Shown piece after piece: positions 13,656 to 14,429 of a DNA stretch of 14,429 bases. This stretch comes from Phycisphaerales bacterium. Its GTDB lineage: Bacteria; Planctomycetota; Phycisphaerae; Phycisphaerales; UBA1924. The stretch is taken from positions 1 to 14,429 of the forward strand of contig JAJDDL010000200.1 in NCBI GenBank assembly GCA_029260335.1. Direction: 5' to 3'. The stretch's first letter is position 1, and the number at the start of each line of letters is the position of its first letter. Both the position numbers and the translations under genes were made by a program. The notes under the pieces are model-generated. The model was given only the letters and a program-made list of their open reading frames with translations, was not told the DNA's origin and searched no databases.

Positions 13656-14429
13656 GTGGAACTGAATGATATCCTCCATGCGGCATACGAAGCCGATGCG
13701 TCCGATGTCCATCTCATCGCCGGCCACCCGCCTTACTTGCGGGTGCACCAGGTGGTGCAGCCCATGGAGTTCCCTTGCATCTCGCCTGATGAAGCACGTG
13801 AGATGTTCGAGGAGATGGCTCCCGAGCCCGCTCGCCGAACGTTTGAATCGCACTGCGACTCCGACTTCTCCTACGAGGTCGCCGACCTGGCCCGTTATCG
13901 TGTGAACGCACACCTGCAGAAAGGCGCGATCGGCCTGGCCTTGAGAATTATTAAGACCAAGGTCCCGCCGTTGGAGGTGCTGAGCCTTCCCGAGGTCATC
14001 GCACGCCTGACCTACCTGCCCCGAGGGCTCGTGCTCGTCACGGGCGACACCGGTTCGGGTAAGTCCACGACGCTCGCTGCCATGATCCAGGCGATGAACG
14101 AACGCTACGCCAAGCACATCATCACGCTGGAAGACCCGGTCGAATACGTCTTCCAGTCCGAGCAATGCCTCATCGAACAGCGCGAGCTGGGCCAGGACAT
14201 GCCCACCTTCGCCTCGGGCCTCAAGCACGCCCTGCGTCAGGACCCCGACATCATCCTCGTCGGTGAGATGCGTGACCTCGAGACCACGAGTCTCGCGATC
14301 AGTGCCGCCGAGACCGGCCACCTGGTCCTCTCGACGTTGCACACGATCAACGCGTCGCAGACCGTGGAACGAATCGTGGACATGTACCCGGCGTCGCAGC
14401 AGAACCAGATCCGCTCGATGCTCGCCGGC
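13656..14429 (+). CDS. pilT: Type IV pilus retraction ATPase PilT, N-terminal 258 residues
   Basis: The gene is cut by the right edge in frame; PilT is usually about 350-380 residues, so about 100 are missing. It starts at a GTG (13656) with a GAGGAG ribosome binding site (13644-13649) six bases upstream. The N-terminal PAS-like domain (about 1-100) begins ELNDILHAAYEADASDVHLI and includes PPYLRV and YRVNAHLQKGAIGLALRII. The ATPase core shows Walker A GDTGSGKST (130-138, K136), the Asp box TLEDPVEYVF (157-166), Walker B DIILVGEMRD (198-207, E204) and the His box GHLVLSTLHT (221-230). PilT hexamers in the cytoplasm disassemble the pilus to drive twitching motility and DNA uptake. The position-2 proline of the usual GPTGSGKST is Asp here, which is an accepted variant. 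The HTINASQTVERIVDM segment fits PilT better than PilB. Confidence 0.93.
   Translation, partial: MELNDILHAAYEADASDVHLIAGHPPYLRVHQVVQPMEFPCISPDEAREMFEEMAPEPARRTFESHCDSDFSYEVADLARYRVNAHLQKGAIGLALRIIKTKVPPLEVLSLPEVIARLTYLPRGLVLVTGDTGSGKSTTLAAMIQAMNERYAKHIITLEDPVEYVFQSEQCLIEQRELGQDMPTFASGLKHALRQDPDIILVGEMRDLETTSLAISAAETGHLVLSTLHTINASQTVERIVDMYPASQQNQIRSMLAG

Overview
The window looks like chromosomal DNA from a planctomycete, most likely the Phycisphaerae/Phycisphaerales. It is GC-rich with dense, well-spaced genes. Three things point there: an ECF-like sigma factor overlapping a membrane-anchored Ser/Thr kinase gene; a PadR gene overlapping a HAAS-type membrane protein whose periplasmic part has a secretin-N-like repeat and a pseudopilin-like tail ending in a DGH motif; and a PurL with a tandem PurS-like N-terminus but no glutaminase domain. 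This assignment is inference from gene families, not from a marker gene.

Layout, left to right. Positions 1-4722 are read from the minus strand. They hold the first 32 codons of a CoA-transferase subunit A, then nrdR (ribonucleotide reductase repressor), then a four-gene regulatory block transcribed sigma factor > Ser/Thr kinase > PadR > HAAS membrane protein. Within the block, sigma/kinase and padR/HAAS each overlap by four bases (ATGA), so each pair is probably translationally coupled. The two pairs are separated by 125 bases carrying a twin GATATATC motif that may be a PadR operator. A 112-residue protein of unknown function is transcribed divergently from the sigma factor across a short AT-rich promoter region.

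Positions 5156-9665 are plus-strand. A hairpin-rich spacer leads to thrS (threonyl-tRNA synthetase), a membrane-anchored thioredoxin-like protein, and a PLP decarboxylase of the glutamate/cysteine-sulfinate type. Two hairpins at 9700-9772 separate these genes from the convergent purL (minus strand, 9820-12924). Divergent from purL come rnhA (RNase HI) and, cut by the right edge, pilT (type IV pilus retraction ATPase).

Most of the window is housekeeping (thrS, purL, rnhA, nrdR, pilT). The parts most worth a second look are the sigma/kinase/PadR/HAAS block with its atypical kinase and divergent orphan protein, and a 91-base inverted-repeat element embedded in frame inside purL that encodes a charged, low-complexity linker. 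No RNA genes, CRISPR arrays, insertion sequences or transposases were found, and no gene-free stretch exceeds 300 bases.
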